Of a DNA stretch of 64,000 nucleotides, positions 56,851 through 64,000 are shown piece by piece. The notes under the pieces are model-generated. The model saw only the letters and a program-made list of their open reading frames with translations. It had not been told where the DNA came from and made no database searches. This stretch comes from an uncultured Christensenella sp. (GTDB lineage Bacteria > Bacillota > Clostridia > Christensenellales > Borkfalkiaceae): positions 1-64,000 of the forward strand of contig CAJUFY010000004.1 of NCBI GenBank assembly GCA_910586245.1, read 5' to 3'. The translations under genes were made by a program, and so were the position numbers. Within the stretch, counting starts at the first letter, position 1. Each line of letters opens with the position of its first letter.

Positions 56851-57432
56851 ATGAAGCAGAGGAGCGAACGGCCGCAATCCGCGGGGCGCAATTTCAAAAA
56901 GAGCCTTGCGCGCGACGTCGCCTATATCGCGCTCGGCGTGGCGCTCGTCACCGTGTGTGCTTGGATGACCGTACCCGTTGCGGCGATTCCCGTGACCATG
57001 CAGACGTTTGCAGTTGCGCTGATCGGCGCGCTGCTCGGTTGGAAGCGCGCGCTTGCGGCGGTATTTACGTACGTCTTTGCGGGGTTGATCGGCATTCCCG
57101 TATTTTCGGGTTTCCGCGCGGGCGTCGGCGCGTTGTTCGGCGCGACGGGCGGATACGTATTCGGCTTCCTGTTTGCGGCGCTTCTTCCTGGGCTTGCCAA
57201 ACTGCTTCCCGTTAAAAACAAGTGGGGCAGGGCGGGCGTCTTTTACGTAGCCGCCGTTCTGGGGCTTGTCGTGTGTTATCTGTTCGGCACCCTTTGGTTT
57301 GCATATCTTACGCGCTGCGGAATCGGTTACGCGCTTACCGTTTGCGTTTTGCCTTATTTGTTGCCGGACGCAGTCAAACTTGCGATCGCCGCGCTGCTTG
57401 CCGTGCGGTTGGAAAAATACGTCAAAATTTAA
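56851..57432 (+). CDS. bioY: Biotin transporter BioY
   Basis: 193 residues from the ATG at 56851 (GAGGGAA ahead). Six transmembrane helices, with the BioY signatures VAAIPVTMQTFAVALIGALLG and GIPVFSGFRAGVGALFGATGGY. BioY is the S component of energy-coupling-factor biotin uptake; the shared EcfA/T energising module is not in the window. No BirA-type biotin operator is seen, and it appears to be expressed with metK. A terminator follows. The presence of BioY suggests dependence on external biotin. Confidence 0.94.
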   Translation: MKQRSERPQSAGRNFKKSLARDVAYIALGVALVTVCAWMTVPVAAIPVTMQTFAVALIGALLGWKRALAAVFTYVFAGLIGIPVFSGFRAGVGALFGATGGYVFGFLFAALLPGLAKLLPVKNKWGRAGVFYVAAVLGLVVCYLFGTLWFAYLTRCGIGYALTVCVLPYLLPDAVKLAIAALLAVRLEKYVKI

Positions 57433-57436
57433 CCGA

Positions 57437-57460
57437 GGGCGAAAACGCCCTTTTCTTTTA
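57437..57460 (+). terminator. Terminator after bioY
   Basis: GGGCG-AAAA-CGCCC hairpin followed by TTTTCTTTTA. Confidence 0.85.
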
Positions 57461-57469
57461 TTCAAACTT

Positions 57470-58189
57470 ATGGAAAACGCATTTTCGAGAACTCAATTAT
57501 TGATCGGGCGGGAGGGGCTGGAAATTCTTGCACGCGCCCGCGTCGCCGTTTTCGGACTGGGCGGGGTGGGCGGTCATCTTGCCGAGGCGCTTGCCCGCGC
57601 AGGAATCGGCGCGCTGCACCTCGTCGATCACGACACCGTGAACGAATCCAATCTGAACCGTCAGATTTTCGCCACGCGCGATACGATCGGTCAATACAAA
57701 ACGGACGCCGCGGCGGAACGCATCGCACGGATCAATCCCGCATGCAGGGTAACGCTGTCGCGCGCCTTCTTTTTGCCTGAAAATGCGGAAGAAACGGAGT
57801 TTTGCGCATTCGATTACGTTGCGGATGCGATCGACACCGTTTCGGGAAAACTTGCGATCGTCGAAAAAGCGAGGGCGGCGGGCGTTCCCGTCATCAGCGC
57901 GATGGGCGCGGGCAATAAACTGAACGCGGCGAAGTTCGAGGTTGCCGATATTTCGCAAACTTCCGTCTGCCCGCTCGCGCGCGTGATGCGCAGAGAACTG
58001 AAAAAACGGGGAATCGAAAGGTTAAAAGTCGTGTATTCCAAAGAAGAACCGCGCGGTGTAGTCGGGGAAGGAGCGGGAAAACGTATTGCGGGGAGCATTT
58101 CGTTCGTGCCGTCGGTCGCGGGACTCATCATGGCGGGGGAAATCGTGAACGATTTGCTGCGCAAAGGAGGGGTGTGTGGAAACTTTTGA
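57470..58189 (+). CDS. TcdA/CsdL-type tRNA threonylcarbamoyladenosine dehydratase (ThiF/E1-like)
   Basis: 239 residues from the ATG at 57470; no strong ribosome site is seen. It is an E1-like adenylating enzyme: RTQLLIGREGLEIL, nucleotide loop VAVFGLGGVGGHLAEALARAG, LVDHDTVNESNLNRQ, and YVADAIDTVSGKLAIVEKA. This matches TcdA, which cyclises t6A37 of tRNA to ct6A. Conserved GAGNKLNAAKFEVADISQT and CPLARVMRRELKKRGI also fit. The next gene, a thiolation-type tRNA enzyme, overlaps it by 14 bases, so both likely modify tRNA. Confidence 0.9.
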   Translation: MENAFSRTQLLIGREGLEILARARVAVFGLGGVGGHLAEALARAGIGALHLVDHDTVNESNLNRQIFATRDTIGQYKTDAAAERIARINPACRVTLSRAFFLPENAEETEFCAFDYVADAIDTVSGKLAIVEKARAAGVPVISAMGAGNKLNAAKFEVADISQTSVCPLARVMRRELKKRGIERLKVVYSKEEPRGVVGEGAGKRIAGSISFVPSVAGLIMAGEIVNDLLRKGGVCGNF

Positions 58190-59000
58190 CAGGGCGCGCG
58201 CAGAGGAAAGCCTGCGCGGAAAATTCCGTAAAAAGCTGTTCGTCCGCTTTGCAAAAGGGATTGCCGATTACGAACTGTTGCAGCCCGACGATAAAGTCGC
58301 CGTATGTATTTCGGGCGGGAAAGATTCCATGCTCATGGCAAAACTCTTTCAGGAACTCAAACGGCACAATAAATTTCCGTTCGAACTCGTCTTTCTCGTC
58401 ATGGATCCGGGGTACAGTGAAGCGAATCTCGAAAATATCAAAAAGAACGCGCAAATGCTCGGCGTGCCGATTACCGTGTTTCAGTCTGATATCTTCGAAA
58501 ACGTGTTGCATATCGAAAAGTCGCCCTGCTATATCTGCGCGCGCATGCGCCGCGGGAATCTATATGCGGCGGCAAAAGAGCTCGGTTGCAATAAGATTGC
58601 GCTTGGGCATCATTACGACGACGTGATCGAAACGATTTTGATGGCGATGCTCTACGGCGGGCAGATCCAGACCATGATGCCCAAGATCAGAAGCAAGAAT
58701 TTTGCGGGCATGGAGCTCATCCGTCCTATGTATTACGTGCGCGAAAGCGATATCATTGCATGGCGCGATTATAACGGACTGAAATTTTTACAGTGCGCCT
58801 GTCGGTTTACCGAAGGCGTGCAGGCGGAAGAGGTGACTTCGAAACGGCAGAAAGTGAAGGAACTGATTCACATGATTGCGAAGGATGATCCCGAAATCGA
58901 GCAGAATATCTTTAAGAGCGTAGAGAATGCAAGCCTTTCGAATTTGATTTCGTATAAAGACAAAGCGGGGAACAGGCATCGCTTCACCGAGGATTATTGA
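58176..59000 (+). CDS. TtcA-like tRNA 2-thiocytidine biosynthesis protein
   Basis: 274 residues from a GTG at 58176 placed after AAAGGAGGGG. The PP-loop ATP-pyrophosphatase motif is VAVCISGGKDSMLMAKL. CYICARMRRGNLYAAAKELG gives the CxxC, LALGHHYDDVIETILM-type reading IALGHHYDDVIETILM follows, and a further Cys lies in FLQCACRFTEG. This is the TtcA group, which uses a [4Fe-4S] cluster to thiolate C32 of tRNA. It is longer at the C-terminus than TilS-like minimal forms but lacks TilS C-domains. It ends the tcdA-like/ttcA-like pair. Confidence 0.87.
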   Translation: METFDRARAEESLRGKFRKKLFVRFAKGIADYELLQPDDKVAVCISGGKDSMLMAKLFQELKRHNKFPFELVFLVMDPGYSEANLENIKKNAQMLGVPITVFQSDIFENVLHIEKSPCYICARMRRGNLYAAAKELGCNKIALGHHYDDVIETILMAMLYGGQIQTMMPKIRSKNFAGMELIRPMYYVRESDIIAWRDYNGLKFLQCACRFTEGVQAEEVTSKRQKVKELIHMIAKDDPEIEQNIFKSVENASLSNLISYKDKAGNRHRFTEDY

Positions 59001-59039
59001 TCGTGGCGAAAATTTCCTTTGAAATTGCTTGCGGGAAAG

Positions 59040-59068
59040 TTGATTTTTTGCCTCGGTATTGATATAAT
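59040..59068 (+). promoter_or_regulatory. Promoter of the 6S-like RNA
   Basis: TTGATT (59040-59045), 17-base spacer, TATAAT (59063-59068); predicted start ~59075. No reading frame with a ribosome site follows. Confidence 0.75.
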
Positions 59069-59074
59069 AATAAA

Positions 59075-59258
59075 GACACCTGCGGTGTACGGAAAACGGG
59101 ATACGCGTAATCCACGAAGTATATTCGGGAGCGTAGGTCGTACGGGATAGGCAAGGTCTGCTTTTGCGGAAAGTCTGATGCCCGTTCGCCGCGCACCCAC
59201 CTGCGCAAGCGGGTTAACCGGTTTCGTTTTGCGGCACAGGCGGATGTCATTTTATTTT
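59075..59258 (+). ncRNA. Structured small RNA, possibly 6S RNA
   Basis: A ~184-base non-coding unit with its own promoter. The ends pair: GACA (59075-59078) with TGTC (59245-59248), then CTGC / GCGG-type and GGTGT / CACAG-type segments, forming a long interrupted closing stem. Inside, ACGGG (59137-59141) pairs with CCCGT around an apical CTGC-TTTT-GCGG hairpin, and CGCAAGCGGG lies on the 3' side. ATTTTATTTT follows the closing stem, so the stem can also terminate transcription. Length, closed ends and a large interrupted helix match 6S RNA, the RNA polymerase-binding regulator. I cannot confirm the family by sequence alone; another structured RNA is possible. Confidence 0.5.
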
Positions 59259-59294
59259 CGGGGCGACTTTTTTGGCAAATGCCTATAAAAAAAG

Positions 59295-59323
59295 TTGCAA
59301 CGGAATTAAGATTATGTTATAAT
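59295..59323 (+). promoter_or_regulatory. tRNA-Glu promoter
   Basis: TTGCAA (59295-59300), 17-base spacer, TATAAT (59318-59323). Confidence 0.8.
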
Positions 59324-59341
59324 CACAACGCTAATGTAAGC

Positions 59342-59416
59342 GGCCTTGTGGTCAAGCGGTTAAGACGGCGCCCTCTCACGGCGCAATCCCGGGTTCGATT
59401 CCCGGCAGGGTCACCA
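59342..59416 (+). tRNA. tRNA-Glu(CTC)
   Basis: Acceptor GGCCTTG pairs with CAGGGTC (two G-T pairs), anticodon stem GCGCC / GGCGC around loop CTCTCAC gives anticodon CTC, reading GAG. T arm CCGGG-TTCGATT-CCCGG, encoded CCA at the 3' end. It is a single tRNA gene with its own promoter and a terminator ~30 bases on. Confidence 0.95.
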
Positions 59417-59445
59417 GACGAGGGGTATACGCACACCCCGAGGGA

Positions 59446-59475
59446 GAAACCGGATTTTCGGTTTCTTTTTCTTTT
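59446..59475 (+). terminator. Terminator after tRNA-Glu
   Basis: GAAACCG-GATTTT-CGGTTTC followed by TTTTTCTTTT. Confidence 0.88.
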
Positions 59476-59775
59476 GCGCTTTGTTCGTCCTCACTCTCGT
59501 TTTCGCCGTTTCCGTCGGGATAATCGGGGAAAATCAAGTTCAATAAAAGTTCTTTTTTCTGCCCGCCTTTATCATGTTTCCATCAGCAGGCAATTTAAAC
59601 CGGTTAAAATTTGTAACCGGTTTGCTACCTTCTGGGGATATAGAATAACTCGTGAAAGTGTAACCGCTGTTCGGAGGAGCACTCCCAAACGCCGACGTAA
59701 TTATAAAAATAGTCCCGCATCGTATCAGTGCGGGACTATTTTTGTTTTAATACTTAAAATAAATTTTGAATACCG
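59476..59775. other. Non-coding stretch after tRNA-Glu
   Basis: No supported gene. It holds a perfect 10-base inverted repeat AAACCGGTTA-N7-TAACCGGTTT (59597-59623), a GGAGGAGC motif near 59673 without a following frame, and a strong bidirectional terminator (59705-59743, arms AAAAATAGTCCCGCA / TGCGGGACTATTTTT). Its position behind a tRNA makes a decayed insertion possible, but I see no integrase remnant. Confidence 0.5.
59705..59743. terminator. Bidirectional terminator before the AraC gene
   Basis: Fifteen-base perfect arms with A and T runs at the ends; it terminates the minus-strand AraC gene and blocks transcription from the tRNA side. Confidence 0.9.
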
Positions 59776-60633
59776 TCATGAAAAAATATTTTTATTGTCG
59801 GACGATTTGGAACGGTTGCGTTTGCGCCAGGCGGCGGGGGTAACGCCGAATTGTTCCTGAAAGTTACGGGTAAAACTGTTTTGCGAATCGTAGCCCAGCT
59901 TTGTGGCGATCCTCGAAATCGGCATATCGGTATCGGTAAGCAAAATCACGGAATAGTTCATTCTGTTTTCCGTGAGATATTTCCCGATCGATTTGCCCGT
60001 GTAGTGCTTAAATGTATCGTAAACATAACCGCGGCTGTAATTCGTCGAGGCGATGATATCGTCGATCGGCAACGCCATGACTTCGGGTTGATTGAGCAGG
60101 GAAAGAAGAGTTTGCAGCCATTCGGGCAGAGAGGATATATGTTGGATCTGGTGGTCGATATAAAAGCCGAGCAATTCGAACACGATACAGGTATGATAGC
60201 TTTCGTAGTCAATGATGTTCGCTTTTTCCGAATCGAACCGATTGAGTTGTTCTTGCAGAATTTGCAGTTTTTTCATACCGACGTTGAAATATAACGGTTC
60301 GTTGGCAGACGTGATTTTATCGTAAAGATCGGCGGAAAGGGTAGCGCAGATTTTTTGCATCTTTTTGGGCCAGACGTAAACGTCCCGATGCAGATGCTTT
60401 GTGTTGTTCGGAATCGATAGCGCGTGCTCATCGTTCGGACGCAACAGAAGAAGTTCGCCCGGCGAGAGTGTTTGCGTTGTTCCTTTATAAATATTTTCTA
60501 TCTTTCCTTCGATCGGAACTAAAAACTCGAAAAAATTATGGGTGTGCATTGGAGCGGGGTTGGTATACGGGTGCGTATATTCCGTAACGGGTAGCTTTTC
60601 ATGTTTGAAAAAACAAAAGAACAAATTTTCCAT
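59776..60633 (-). CDS. AraC-family regulator of the adjacent GH3 gene
   Basis: 285 residues from the ATG at 60633. N-terminal cupin sensor (MHTHNFFEFLVPIEGKIENI; LSPGELLLLRPNDEHAL) followed by two helix-turn-helix units (IIASTNYSRGYVYDTFKHYT; MPISRIATKLGYDSQNSFTR with NFQEQFGVTPAAWRKRNR). Its start has no Shine-Dalgarno and lies nine bases after TATAAT, so its mRNA is leaderless or nearly so, implying low expression. It is divergent from the permuted GH3 glycosidase gene, whose promoter has a direct repeat suited to an AraC dimer. It resembles the regulator at 26364 in layout. Confidence 0.9.
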   Translation of the reverse strand: MENLFFCFFKHEKLPVTEYTHPYTNPAPMHTHNFFEFLVPIEGKIENIYKGTTQTLSPGELLLLRPNDEHALSIPNNTKHLHRDVYVWPKKMQKICATLSADLYDKITSANEPLYFNVGMKKLQILQEQLNRFDSEKANIIDYESYHTCIVFELLGFYIDHQIQHISSLPEWLQTLLSLLNQPEVMALPIDDIIASTNYSRGYVYDTFKHYTGKSIGKYLTENRMNYSVILLTDTDMPISRIATKLGYDSQNSFTRNFQEQFGVTPAAWRKRNRSKSSDNKNIFS

Positions 60634-60642
60634 AGCTTGGAA

Positions 60643-60671
60643 ATTATAGCATGATTTTCTAAAATTTACAA
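60643..60671 (-). promoter_or_regulatory. Promoter of the second AraC gene
   Basis: Minus strand TTGTAA (plus strand 60666-60671), 17-base spacer, TATAAT (60643-60648), nine bases to the ATG. Confidence 0.75.
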
Positions 60672-60679
60672 TGAGATAT

Positions 60680-60740
60680 GACTATTTAGTGAAAACATTG
60701 GACTATTTGTGTAGAAATTAGGATTTTGTAATGGTATACT
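60680..60740 (+). promoter_or_regulatory. GH3 promoter with AraC-type direct repeats
   Basis: GACTATTT at 60680-60687 and again at 60701-60708, exactly 21 bases (two helical turns) apart and followed by similar bases (AGTGAAA / GTGTAGAAA). They abut the position of a poor -35, with -10 TATACT at 60735-60740. This is the standard layout of an activator site for an AraC-type protein. Confidence 0.65.
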
Positions 60741-60752
60741 TTTTATGTGTTG

Positions 60753-60791
60753 GGAAAGGGGCATGCCCCTTTCCGTTGCGGAACGCAACGG
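60753..60791 (+). promoter_or_regulatory. Two adjoining hairpins in the GH3 leader
   Basis: A 22-base perfect palindrome (60753-60774, half GGAAAGGGGCA) shares two bases with CCGTTGCG-GAA-CGCAACGG (60773-60791). Both lie in the 5' untranslated region, ~20 bases before GGAGG. There is no T run, so they are not a terminator; mRNA stability or a protein site is possible. Confidence 0.55.
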
Positions 60792-60821
60792 AAACAATGC
60801 TAATAGATTTGGAGGAAAATT

Positions 60822-63800
60822 GTGATAAAAGGGAAAACTGTGAGAGCATGTTCGCTTACGTTAGCGGTTGCGGTTCTTTTTACCGGCATGGCAGGGGCAA
60901 GTAAAATTTCAGCGTCGGCTGCGCTTGACGAATCAACGCTTGCGGCACATGAGGAGTTGGCGCAGGAGATTGCAAGAAACGGTATGGTATTACTGGAAAA
61001 TCGCGGCGCATTGCCTTTAACTTCTGCCGATCGCGTTGTGGGAACTAGTCTCGGTCAGATTGTTTACGGGGGATCGGGTTCGGGGCTTGTTTCTTCTTCG
61101 CGCCGTCATATTTCATATTCCGACGCTTTGAAGGAAGCCGCGCAAAAAAAGCTGATAGCTTCTTATACCGATTCCATTCGTGGCGACGGTAATAAATGTA
61201 TTATTTTTATATCGCGTGCTTCGCAAGAGGACACCGATATTTCCGCAAGCTCTTTCAATCTTTCGTCCGCCGAAAAGAGCAGACTGACGGAGGCCTGCGG
61301 AACGTTCGGCGCGGAAAACGTGATCGCGGTGCTGAACGTCGGCAGCGTGATGGATACGACGTATTTGAAAAATCTGAAGTTGGGCGCGATTGTTCTTGCG
61401 TATTACGGCGGAAATACGGCGGGCGCCGCGCTTGCCGACTGCCTTACGGGGCAGAGTAATTTTTCGGGGAAAACGGTGGATACGTGGGCGGCGAGTTACG
61501 CCGATTATCCTTCCGTATCCGTCGGCGAGTTCGGCGTGCAGAACAACGTGCAATATACGGAAGACGTTTACGTAGGCTACCGCTATTTTTCCACGTTTGA
61601 TCCCGATTATGAGAAAGTCAATTATCCGTTCGGCTACGGATTGAGTTATACGCAATTCGCTTTAAGCGAACAGGTGGTCTCGGTTGAAGGAGACGAAGTG
61701 ACGGCGCGCGTAAAAGTGACGAACGTCGGCGGCGTTGAAGGCAGAGAGGTCGTACAACTCTATTATCAATCGCCCGATTCCGTAAAAATCGGAGAGGAAA
61801 CCGTATTTTTCGGTACGCCCGCGCGCGAACTTGGCGGCTTTCAAAAGACGCGGCTGTTGAAGCCGAACGAAAGCGAAACGGTCAGTATCAAATTTCCAGT
61901 TAGCGATATGGCGGTATATGACGATTTGGGAAAAATCGAAGTGAATACTTATCAGTTGCTTGCGGGCGATTATCAATTTTATTTGGGTACGAACGTAAGG
62001 GATGCCGACAACGTTTTTGCGGGATATCAATCTTATACCGTGGCGCAGACAACGGCTGTTTCCGAAAAACTGACGGAGCTTTCCGCATCGCAGCTTGACG
62101 AGCGGCTGCTTTCAAACGGCGGGAAGGAAACGGTGGGGATGAAAAAAATCGCGTCCTACGGTTCTACCACGATACAAGGCGAAAATTTCAATCAAAAGGC
62201 GCACCTGTACAAACCGCGCGAGGGCGACGTTTCTACGAACGAAGCAAATCTCGGCGTAAACAGTTTCTATTTCGTCGGGCAAATACAGGGTCATACGGGA
62301 GAATGGCTCGATTATAAAGTGAACGTTGAAAAGGCGGGAGAATATTCCGTGGGGCTCGCAATGGCGAATGCGAACAACGGCGGCGGAAGGTTCGTCGACG
62401 CGGTAACGTTTTACGTAAACGGCGTAAAGCAAACCGTGAAGTATACTTACGTTTCTCGCGACTGGCTTAACTTTACTTATGCGGTAGCGGAGGGAAAACT
62501 CACGCTTCCTGCAGGCGAGGTTACGATACGGCTGGAAAATAAAAGCGGGCAGTTTTCAAATTTAGACTTTTTCACGGTTTATAATAACGCGGTTTCGCCC
62601 GATGCGCCCACGGTGATCGAGGCTGAAACTCTCGATGCGGAAACGTCCGATCTGAACGTCGTATGCTACGGCGATAACGGCGCGGTTGTTGTAAACGCTG
62701 CAAATAAAAGCATCGCCGTTCCCGTCAATGCCGAGAAGGCAGGCGACTATTACGTAAGATTAAAGGCTTCCAACGTGAAGAATGCTTCGGATCGGACGGC
62801 GGTTCTTTCCGTCGGCGGAACGGAAATCGGGACGTTTTCACTGATGCGCACTTCGTTTGCGGACGATTACGCGCAGGAGGCAAACAACTTCCGCTTTACC
62901 TATACCAACCCGATTAAAGTTACGCTTCCCGCAGGAGAAACGCAGCTTAAAATCGAAACGAAGGACGCAAATCTTTACGCGTTGGATGCGGTCGAAATCA
63001 TTCCTGCGGAAAACGGCGCGCCCGAATATGCCTTTAAGAATAATACCGACGAGGTTCACAGCCCTGCCGAGAACGATTCGTATGACGCATCGGTAACTTA
63101 TTCGCAGCTGGTTAACGGCAAAATTGAAATGGATACGTTTGTAAGCGCGCTGTCCGCACAGGAGCTTATCGCTTTTACGGGCTTGGAACGCTCGCTCGGA
63201 TTTAGCTACGGCGGCGCGGGCGCATTGGGGAACGGTGCATGGAACGGAAAACTGGACAGAGGCGTTCCGCGGGTATATACGACCGACGCTGCCGCCGGCG
63301 TAGGACTGAGCAGCAAGGGAAACGTCGTTTGGTTCCCGTGCGCGACGTTGATCGCCTCGACGTTCGACGAGGAATTGACGCGGGAATACGGTAAGGCGGT
63401 TGCCGAAGAAGCTGCAAGCTTCGGGTTCAACGTCTGGCTTGCGCCCTCCGTGAATATTCACAGAAATCCTCTTTGCGGCAGAAATTTCGAATATTACTCG
63501 GAAGACCCCTTAGTATCGGGCAAGATCGGAGCTGCTGTTGTCAAAGGAGCGCAGTCGCGCCACGTGGCTGTTTGCTTAAAGCATTTTGCCGTCAACAATC
63601 AGGAAACGACGAGATTTACGAGTAATTCCTGCGTGTCGAACCGCGCAATTCGTGAAATATACTTGAAGGCGTTTGAGATTATCGTTAAAGAGAGTAATCC
63701 TTGGGCGATCATGAGTTCGTATAACCGCCTGAACGGCGAATACGTGGCGGCTACGCCCGAGCTGATAACGGACGTTCTGCGCGGGGAATGGGGATTCGAC

Positions 63801-64000
63801 GGCGCTGTCTTTTCCGACTGGTGGTGTTTTAACGATCATGCCGCCATGTTAAATGCGGGCAATAACATTAAATGCGACAATCCGGACTATGCACAGGCAT
63901 TCAGAGCGTATGAAGCGGGCTTCCTCTCGCGCGAAACGCTTGAAAAGAACGTGAAAGACGTGCTCACGCTCATGCTTCGCGTCGGCGGCAAAGAACATTA
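60822..64000 (+). CDS. Secreted GH3 glycosidase with circularly permuted domains (partial)
   Basis: Frame open from the GTG at 60822 (GGAGGAAAATT ahead) to the right edge; 1059 residues visible. Signal peptide (1-32). The usual GH3 C-terminal domain comes first (ELAQEIARNGMVLLENRGALP to YPFGYGLSYTQF, ~33-270), then a fibronectin-III-like domain (NVGGVEGREVVQLYY), two CBM6-like beta-sandwiches (~452 GENFNQKAH; ~597 VIEAETLDAE), and last the TIM barrel (~756 onward). The barrel holds KHFAVNNQE and the nucleophile D999 in VFSDWW. This permuted order is known from some rumen clostridial beta-glucosidases. The enzyme probably releases beta-linked sugars outside the cell; specificity is unknown. 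It is controlled by the divergent AraC gene. Confidence 0.9.
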   Translation, partial: MIKGKTVRACSLTLAVAVLFTGMAGASKISASAALDESTLAAHEELAQEIARNGMVLLENRGALPLTSADRVVGTSLGQIVYGGSGSGLVSSSRRHISYSDALKEAAQKKLIASYTDSIRGDGNKCIIFISRASQEDTDISASSFNLSSAEKSRLTEACGTFGAENVIAVLNVGSVMDTTYLKNLKLGAIVLAYYGGNTAGAALADCLTGQSNFSGKTVDTWAASYADYPSVSVGEFGVQNNVQYTEDVYVGYRYFSTFDPDYEKVNYPFGYGLSYTQFALSEQVVSVEGDEVTARVKVTNVGGVEGREVVQLYYQSPDSVKIGEETVFFGTPARELGGFQKTRLLKPNESETVSIKFPVSDMAVYDDLGKIEVNTYQLLAGDYQFYLGTNVRDADNVFAGYQSYTVAQTTAVSEKLTELSASQLDERLLSNGGKETVGMKKIASYGSTTIQGENFNQKAHLYKPREGDVSTNEANLGVNSFYFVGQIQGHTGEWLDYKVNVEKAGEYSVGLAMANANNGGGRFVDAVTFYVNGVKQTVKYTYVSRDWLNFTYAVAEGKLTLPAGEVTIRLENKSGQFSNLDFFTVYNNAVSPDAPTVIEAETLDAETSDLNVVCYGDNGAVVVNAANKSIAVPVNAEKAGDYYVRLKASNVKNASDRTAVLSVGGTEIGTFSLMRTSFADDYAQEANNFRFTYTNPIKVTLPAGETQLKIETKDANLYALDAVEIIPAENGAPEYAFKNNTDEVHSPAENDSYDASVTYSQLVNGKIEMDTFVSALSAQELIAFTGLERSLGFSYGGAGALGNGAWNGKLDRGVPRVYTTDAAAGVGLSSKGNVVWFPCATLIASTFDEELTREYGKAVAEEAASFGFNVWLAPSVNIHRNPLCGRNFEYYSEDPLVSGKIGAAVVKGAQSRHVAVCLKHFAVNNQETTRFTSNSCVSNRAIREIYLKAFEIIVKESNPWAIMSSYNRLNGEYVAATPELITDVLRGEWGFDGAVFSDWWCFNDHAAMLNAGNNIKCDNPDYAQAFRAYEAGFLSRETLEKNVKDVLTLMLRVGGKEH

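Noticed and set aside
59075..59258. RNase P RNA or tmRNA as identity of the structured RNA
   Set aside because: Too short for either, and neither the conserved RNase P core nor a tRNA-like end with CCA is visible.
59279..59860. A 193-codon plus frame over tRNA-Glu and the following region
   Set aside because: It runs through a tRNA gene and two terminators and has no recognisable protein features.

Overview
The window is most consistent with a chromosomal segment of an anaerobic, endospore-forming member of the Bacillota (Clostridia). The evidence is the sporulation genes spoIIGA-sigE and spo0A, a Re-type citrate synthase of the Clostridium kluyveri kind, the FeoAB iron transporter with its small Cys-rich partner, a two-subunit oxygen-sensitive class I fumarase, strong Shine-Dalgarno sequences, and near-consensus sigma-A promoters with 17-base spacers. 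The moderately high GC content and the many secreted carbohydrate-active and discoidin/InlB-repeat proteins suggest an uncultured gut lineage, possibly Christensenellales; that placement is inference. I see no insertion sequence, prophage, CRISPR array or replication origin.

Layout. 1-2000: the start of a collagen-like surface or spore protein, tRNA-Arg(CCT) and a membrane protein resembling S-4TM effectors, all on the minus strand. 2100-7000: a PadR/DUF1700-DUF4097 envelope-stress-type operon, then feoA-feoB-feoB-associated Cys-rich protein behind a promoter with two identical palindromes. 7100-15900: Re-citrate synthase, a YitT protein, spoIIGA-sigE, a DUF368 (PopT-type) lipid carrier flippase, an AbrB-controlled ABC exporter and an ABC-F protein. 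15900-26350: spo0A with a complex upstream region, then the tightly packed series ftsK-rimO-pgsA-cinA-recA-nadE. 26360-36640: a divergent AraC regulator and four secreted proteins (two lipoproteins with InlB repeats, a GH13-like hydrolase with discoidin domains, an SGNH-type lipoprotein), probably one glycan-acting locus. 36640-48440: a small membrane protein, RNase Y, a Cys-rich small protein, a second YitT, an M20 dipeptidase, radC with a two-component system, a MacB-like exporter and a lipoprotein. 48440-59000: fumarase, CPBP protease, rlmH, M14 peptidase, tadA, a second ABC-F, a PflX-like radical SAM protein, metK-bioY, and tcdA/ttcA-like tRNA-modification genes. 59000-64000: a 6S-like small RNA, tRNA-Glu(CTC), and an AraC regulator divergent from a circularly permuted family 3 glycosidase that runs off the right edge.

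The most unusual observations are: (1) a Spo0A with an intact DNA-binding domain whose receiver has Gly in place of the phospho-acceptor Asp; (2) two promoters, 11 kb apart, that both carry a run of nine G inside the -35/-10 spacer right after a shared TTGACA...ATC start, which suggests phase-variable transcription of a membrane protein and a lipoprotein; (3) a glutamine-dependent-type NAD synthetase that has lost the nucleophilic Cys of its glutaminase domain; (4) an ABC-F protein whose two degenerate motifs fall in the same composite ATP site; and (5) four genes whose perfect -10 hexamers lie only 6-9 bases from the start codon, implying leaderless mRNAs.
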